Source: Ardenticatenales bacterium
Lineage (GTDB): Bacteria; Chloroflexota; Anaerolineae; Promineifilales; Promineifilaceae
Direction: 5' to 3'
Assembly: GCA_020634575.1 (NCBI GenBank)
Contig: JACKBM010000056.1
Span: forward strand, 1-46,907
DNA length: 46,907 nt
A program made the translations under genes and the position numbers. The notes beneath the pieces are model-generated. The model was given only the letters and a program-made list of their open reading frames with translations, did no database searches and was not told where the DNA came from. Position 1 is the first letter of the stretch, and the number at the start of each line of letters is the position of its first letter. Positions 43,262-46,907 of this stretch are shown here, in pieces.

Positions 43262-43648
43262 TCAACCGGGGTTGACATCTGTACCGGCCGGTTCAGCCCG
43301 CCGTCGCGACCGCCGGAATCGGCTGATTAGCCTGTCACCAGCCGCAAAACCAAGCACGATGACCGTAATCGGCAATAGTGTCTTCAAGAAGCCGGCCACA
43401 CCAAAAATGCCGGGCGCAAAATCACCGCGGCCCCGGTCCGGGCCACCCCGCTCGCCGGGAAACTCGAAACGGCCCTCCCCTTCTGGCGGTCTCTCCCCCC
43501 GCCGCTCTTCAGGGAAGCGTTCGCCAGGCAACTGCCCAGCCGCCGTTGCCGACGTCCCATACTGTTGCCACAACTTCAAGCCACCCGTCACAATCAGAGC
43601 CGCGGCCAGAATGACCAGGATTTGCCAGAGAGATTTTTTTAACTTCAT
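43262..43648 (-). CDS. small two-segment membrane protein, paralog 2
   Basis: 128 residues. First membrane segment IWQ-like (LWQILVILAAALIVTGGLKL), an Arg/Glu/Pro/Gly-rich extracytoplasmic loop (GERFPEERRGERPPEGEG), second segment (LKTLLPITVIVLGFAAGD). It shares its N-terminus with the paralog downstream. The start overlaps the DUF4405 stop by four bases (ATGA type), so the two are co-translated. No known family recognised. Confidence 0.78.
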   Translation of the reverse strand: MKLKKSLWQILVILAAALIVTGGLKLWQQYGTSATAAGQLPGERFPEERRGERPPEGEGRFEFPGERGGPDRGRGDFAPGIFGVAGFLKTLLPITVIVLGFAAGDRLISRFRRSRRRAEPAGTDVNPG

Positions 43649-44169
43649 GCCGGCGCTCCCTCACGGCGCACCAGCCGCTTGATGGGGAAAAGCACATAGC
43701 GCTTTGTACTGGCGATGATCCATTTCCAATCCAGCGCCAGGTGCAGAGCCACCAGGAAGATCACCAGGTCGGAACTGGTGTGATGGAGCTGGCGCCAGAT
43801 GCGGCTGTTGTCGCCAGCAATGCCCAGTTGCAGCAATGCAACTTCGGAGATCCAGAGGCCGGTCACCACCACAATCACCATGACGATAAACAAGGCCACA
43901 TCAATCAGATAACGCAGCCGCTGCTGATTCGGCAGCCGGCTGAGCAGCCGCCGCGTGACGGCGCTGATCCATTGCCAGTGCAGCATGAGATGGTAAATCA
44001 GGGCAATAGCAAAGGCGATACCCAACCATTCGTGAATGGGCAGCCCGGTAAAGCGGGTGTTCATGTCGATAATAAAGGCGAAAAAGAGCAGGATATCAAG
44101 CCAGTAATTCTTGAGCGTCTCGCTGAGACGGCGTTTACCGGCGCTACGGGGTACGGTGGCAGAACTCAT
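43645..44169 (-). CDS. DUF4405-like four-helix membrane protein (cytochrome b-type)
   Basis: 174 residues with four hydrophobic helices: DILLFFAFIIDMNTRFTGL, WLGIAFAIALIYHLMLHWQW, YLIDVALFIVMVIVVVTGLW and LVIFLVALHLALDWKWI. Histidines in IHEWLG, YHLMLHW, HHTSSD and ALHLALDW are placed as haem ligands would be in cytochrome b561-like DUF4405 proteins. A membrane electron carrier is plausible. It heads an operon with the two small membrane proteins. Confidence 0.82.
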   Translation of the reverse strand: MSSATVPRSAGKRRLSETLKNYWLDILLFFAFIIDMNTRFTGLPIHEWLGIAFAIALIYHLMLHWQWISAVTRRLLSRLPNQQRLRYLIDVALFIVMVIVVVTGLWISEVALLQLGIAGDNSRIWRQLHHTSSDLVIFLVALHLALDWKWIIASTKRYVLFPIKRLVRREGAPA

Positions 44170-44296
44170 CCGGCCATTCTACGATCAAAATATGAAGCAA
44201 TTGTTGAGTGTCCGGCTGCATCTTCGCCCCCGTTCGTTTATACTTCGGCCGTTGCCGGACCTTCTAAACCCAACCGGTTCACCCGAGTAGCCACCT

Positions 44297-46018
44297 ATGA
44301 CCAATGACCGTTCTCTGCCCCGTGTCCTCATCGGTACCGCCATCCACCCCGCCGCTCTGGAGCTATTGGGCGCCCAGGCTGAAGTTGATTACCGGCCGGA
44401 TCTCAGCCAACCCGAGCTCCATCGTCTGGTCGGCCAGTATGAAGCTGCCGTTGTCGCCGCCGGTCAGGCGATCAGCGCGGACCTGCTGGCCCGCGCCGTC
44501 CATCTCAAGGTGCTGGCCCGCCTGACCGCCAACCTGGACCACATCGACATCGTCGCTGCCCAGGAACATGGCATCCACGTCGTCAACTGCCCGGACGCTT
44601 TCAGCGTCGCCGTCGCTGAGCATACCCTGGGATTACTACTGGCTGCCGCGCGCCGTTTGCCCCAGCTGGCACCCGCCAGCTCCGGCCACCTGGGCACTGG
44701 CCTGGCCAACAAAACCCTGGGCATCATCGGCTACGGCCGGATTGGGCGCGAGGTGGCCATCCGCGCCCGCGCCTTCCGCATGAAGATCCTCGTCAACCAG
44801 AAACGGGCCACCCCGGAGCTTGACCTGGACGAGGATATCGCCAATGTCGACCTGCCCGAGCTGTTGCAGCGCGCGGATTTTGTCTCGCTGCACGTCCCCC
44901 ATGCGCCTGAGACCCATCATCTGCTTGGCGCGGCAGAATTTGCCCTGATGCGCCCCAGTGCCATCCTGCTGAACACCTCGCGCGGGCCGGTGGTGGATGA
45001 AGAAGCGTTGCTGGCGGCGTTGGAAACCGGCCGGATCGCCGGCGCCGCCCTGGACGAACTGGCCGCCGCCAGCCTGCCCCCCCTCGCCAGCCACGAGCGC
45101 GTCCTGGTCAGCCCCTTCATCGCCGGCCAAACTGACGACGCCCACCGCGTCGCCTCCCTCGATGTTGCCGAGCAGATCATCGAGCTCCTGGAAGACGTTG
45201 AGGCGGACACCATCCTGCCGCTGCGCGTCGTGCCGCTGGACAAAGTCATGCCCCACGAAAACATCGACCCCAAACGGGTGGAGCGCCTGGCCAATCGGCT
45301 GCGCCAGGAGCAGATCCTGGCCAACCCGCCCATCGTCACCCCGGTGGGTGATGTGTACATGGTGTTGGATGGGGCCACGCGCACATCAGCGCTCAAAGCG
45401 TTGGGCTTGCCACACGCGATCGTCCAGATCAGTACCGCGGCCACCGGCCTGGGGCTGGAGACCTGGTACCACTCCATTCAGGACGTCGCCATTCCCGATC
45501 TGCTGGCCATGCTGGACGCCCTGCCGGAGATCTCCCTGGTCGAGGTCGCGCCGGACAAGGCGCGTGAAGAGATGTTTGAGTACGGGGCGCTCTGCGTCCT
45601 GCATACCGTCAACAACCGCGCCTACCTGGTCCAACCCGCCGCCGGCGTCAACCGGCTGGATGCGCTTAACCATCTGACTGAAAGTTATATCGCGGCCGGC
45701 CGGGTTGAGCGCACCCTCGAGGACGACGTGATGACCCTGCGCACCGAGCTGCCGGGGCTGGCGGCGCTGGTCATTTTCCCAATTTACACGGTGGAACAGG
45801 TGATGCAGGTGACGAAGGGAGGTAGGTATTTTCCGGCCGGTATCACCCGCTTCATCATCCCCGGCCGCATCCTGCGCATCAAGGCCGACATGCGCGTCCT
45901 CAGCAGCAACCGCCCCCTCCACGAAAAAAACCGCTGGCTGCGCAATCTGCTTCTAGACAAGCTCAACGGCAACGAAATCCGTTACTATGCAGAACCGGTA
46001 TACTTGTTAGATGAATGA
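44297..46018 (+). CDS. phosphoglycerate dehydrogenase-like domain fused to SerK/SbnI-like ParB-fold domain
   Basis: 573 residues in two parts. Residues 1-305: D-2-hydroxyacid dehydrogenase fold with an intact NAD site (LGIIGYGRIGREVAIRARAF, about 140-160) and the active-site Arg (NTSRGPVVDEEAL). The catalytic His is missing (SPFIAGQT where PHxAGxT is expected, about 271-278) and the Glu of D-V-x-x-x-E-P is absent (LDELAAASLPPL). Residues 310-573: VVPLDKVMPHENIDPKRVER, then NPPIVTPVGDVYMVLDGATR, matching SbnI/SerK serine kinases of ParB/sulfiredoxin fold; the HE pair matches their catalytic Glu. A kinase regulated by NAD(H) binding is an inference. Context gives no serine-pathway genes. Confidence 0.8.
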   Translation: MTNDRSLPRVLIGTAIHPAALELLGAQAEVDYRPDLSQPELHRLVGQYEAAVVAAGQAISADLLARAVHLKVLARLTANLDHIDIVAAQEHGIHVVNCPDAFSVAVAEHTLGLLLAAARRLPQLAPASSGHLGTGLANKTLGIIGYGRIGREVAIRARAFRMKILVNQKRATPELDLDEDIANVDLPELLQRADFVSLHVPHAPETHHLLGAAEFALMRPSAILLNTSRGPVVDEEALLAALETGRIAGAALDELAAASLPPLASHERVLVSPFIAGQTDDAHRVASLDVAEQIIELLEDVEADTILPLRVVPLDKVMPHENIDPKRVERLANRLRQEQILANPPIVTPVGDVYMVLDGATRTSALKALGLPHAIVQISTAATGLGLETWYHSIQDVAIPDLLAMLDALPEISLVEVAPDKAREEMFEYGALCVLHTVNNRAYLVQPAAGVNRLDALNHLTESYIAAGRVERTLEDDVMTLRTELPGLAALVIFPIYTVEQVMQVTKGGRYFPAGITRFIIPGRILRIKADMRVLSSNRPLHEKNRWLRNLLLDKLNGNEIRYYAEPVYLLDE

Positions 46019-46023
46019 GGTTA

Positions 46024-46088
46024 GTGCGTGGCGCGGCTTGATTTGAGCAGCAGCCCTTTTGGGGGCAAATCCCGCCAGCGCCACGCAC
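46024..46088 (+). terminator. nested hairpin after the fusion gene
   Basis: Outer stem GTGCGTGGCGC / GCGCCACGCAC (46024-46034, 46078-46088) and inner stem GATTTG / CAAATC (46040-46045, 46065-46070). It starts five bases after the stop codon. There is no T-run, so it may be a REP-like element rather than a plain terminator. Confidence 0.7.
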
Positions 46089-46243
46089 CTACCCCTACTA
46101 CGCAATGGTAGTGGGATGGTTGCAGGCGCTCATGTAAAAGTGAGGAATTCGGTGATGCCAATCACTTCGAGTCCAATCGCCTCTCTAAATTATGATCTGC
46201 TTACTCCATAGGAGAATGAATCTTGATAGCTAAGAAGGGTTAA

Positions 46244-46907
46244 ATGAAAATAGAGACTGGTTTTGCCCAAGTAAATGGTTCACAACTGTACTACGAAACA
46301 GCCGGAACAGGACATCCGCTCGTTTTGCTTCATGGTATGGCACTTGATACACGCATGTGGGACGCTCAATTTGAAGTGTTCGCTCAGTATTACCGTGTTA
46401 TCCGCCTCGACTTTCGTGGTTTTGGACGTTCGCCTATCAAGCGTGGCGACACAGTTCATCATTTTGAAGACCTTCACTCATTGCTTACCCACCTTGAAAT
46501 TGAACAAACCCATGTAATAGGTTTGTCATTGGGTGGGAGCATTGCTATCGACTTCACGCTGACTCATTCTGCTTTTGTCAGCAAGTTGGTTCTTGTTGAT
46601 TCAGGTTGTGGCGGCTGGGAATGGTCAGATGAAATGAAATCTATTTTTGCAATATCCCAAATGGCTCGCACAGAAAATCTGCTTGCTGCCAAAAAAGCCT
46701 GGCTTGAATGTTCGCTATTCCAGCCTGCTCAAGAACATGCGGCTGTCGCAAAACAACTTACACAGATTGTTGCGGATTATCAGGGATTGCACTGGCTTCA
46801 TGACGATATCACTATGGAGGGGCCAACACCGCCTGCCTTTGAGCGCCTGAACGAGATCAAAGCACCGACGTTGATCGTTGTGGGTGAACGCGATGTCCGT
46901 GATTTTC
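46244..46907 (+). CDS. alpha/beta hydrolase, truncated by the window end
   Basis: The first 221 codons are visible. Oxyanion HGM in PLVLLHGMALDTRMWDAQFE, nucleophile elbow GLSLGGS near 89-95, and the acid Asp in IVVGERDV at the right edge. The catalytic His lies beyond the window. The family includes 3-oxoadipate enol-lactonase and esterases; the substrate is unknown. AAGAAGGG precedes ATG 46244. The codons are clearly more AT-rich than those of all other genes here, and ACCGGCCGGT is absent, suggesting recent acquisition. Confidence 0.88.
   Translation, partial: MKIETGFAQVNGSQLYYETAGTGHPLVLLHGMALDTRMWDAQFEVFAQYYRVIRLDFRGFGRSPIKRGDTVHHFEDLHSLLTHLEIEQTHVIGLSLGGSIAIDFTLTHSAFVSKLVLVDSGCGGWEWSDEMKSIFAISQMARTENLLAAKKAWLECSLFQPAQEHAAVAKQLTQIVADYQGLHWLHDDITMEGPTPPAFERLNEIKAPTLIVVGERDVRDF

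Larger units (their letters stand above)
1498..43292. repeat. dispersed palindrome ACCGGCCGGT, at least 26 copies
   Basis: Start positions read: 1498, 2382, 6533, 7492, 7703, 10808, 13027, 13509, 14398, 15008, 18619, 22412, 23030, 23956, 26765, 29203, 30506, 30876, 32353, 34941, 35512, 36583, 37033, 38869, 42477, 43283. Many more copies of the 8-base core CCGGCCGG exist with one flank changed. Most lie in genes, often read as Pro-Ala-Gly or Thr-Gly-Arg. Confidence 0.93.

Overview
The window looks like a chromosomal segment of a GC-rich, Gram-positive-like member of the Chloroflexota, probably Anaerolineae or a neighbouring class. This is an inference. It rests on secreted proteins with Pro/Thr linkers of the PPQPTAT type, a secreted propeller ending in LYVPLV, the general gene mix (DUF5668/LiaF-like, DUF4405, ECF41, SbnI/SerK-like domain), and protein similarities recognised by eye. 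No rRNA, tRNA, CRISPR array, integrase or intact insertion sequence was seen.

Layout. 1-3.1 kb (minus): a carrier-protein / amino-acid adenylation / acyl-CoA-dehydrogenase-like module, resembling the enzymes that activate and desaturate an aminoacyl thioester. 3.1-5.8 kb: a relic region with a frameshift-riddled membrane SGNH-hydrolase gene and other decayed membrane protein sequence. 5.8-7.8 kb (plus): GNAT acetyltransferase and polysaccharide deacetylase. 8.1-12.5 kb (plus): RRM RNA-binding protein, YCII protein, DUF6157, SDR, QueA-like protein, Asp-box propeller. 12.5-14.8 kb: phytoene-desaturase-like flavoprotein coupled to an ECF41 sigma factor. 15.4-17.2 kb: ArsR / SRPBCC / VOC / DUF1801 operon. 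17.3-21.9 kb: a second relic region ending in a dead M32 carboxypeptidase. 21.9-27.1 kb: formate/nitrite transporter, LiaF-like protein and a large secreted multi-domain protein. 27.3-31.2 kb: GMC oxidoreductase, amidase and nucleoside deaminase. 31.2-33.3 kb (minus): a CzrA-like zinc repressor, a CDF exporter with a native His6 N-terminus and an isoaspartyl peptidase, with an ArsR-type operator. 33.4-34.5 kb: TPR protein and a thioredoxin-fold lipoprotein whose two redox cysteines are both TGA codons. 34.6-38.5 kb: YjjG-like phosphatase, sugar-dehydrogenase-like propeller, second propeller and a methyltransferase. 38.7-42.7 kb: broken VOC gene, YfbR-like 5'-nucleotidase, AviRa-like methyltransferase, AraC/GyrI-like regulator, RidA and DUF2071. 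42.7-44.2 kb (minus): DUF4405 membrane protein with two paralogous small membrane proteins. 44.3-46.0 kb: a phosphoglycerate-dehydrogenase-like domain fused to a SerK/SbnI-like domain. The right edge holds a truncated, AT-richer alpha/beta hydrolase.

The strongest novelty is the gene at 33995-34477. It reads through two in-frame TGA codons placed exactly where a thioredoxin CxxC motif should be (W-TGA-T-T-TGA-Q). A perfect 8-bp hairpin follows at a distance suited to a bacterial SECIS element, so it is a candidate UxxU selenoprotein. Other window-scale signals are a hugely over-represented palindrome ACCGGCCGGT (at least 26 copies, nearly absent from the relic regions), several genes whose ATG lies 6-7 bases after a TATAAT-like box (probable leaderless mRNAs), and several families of palindromic repeats, three of which form the 3' ends of genes.
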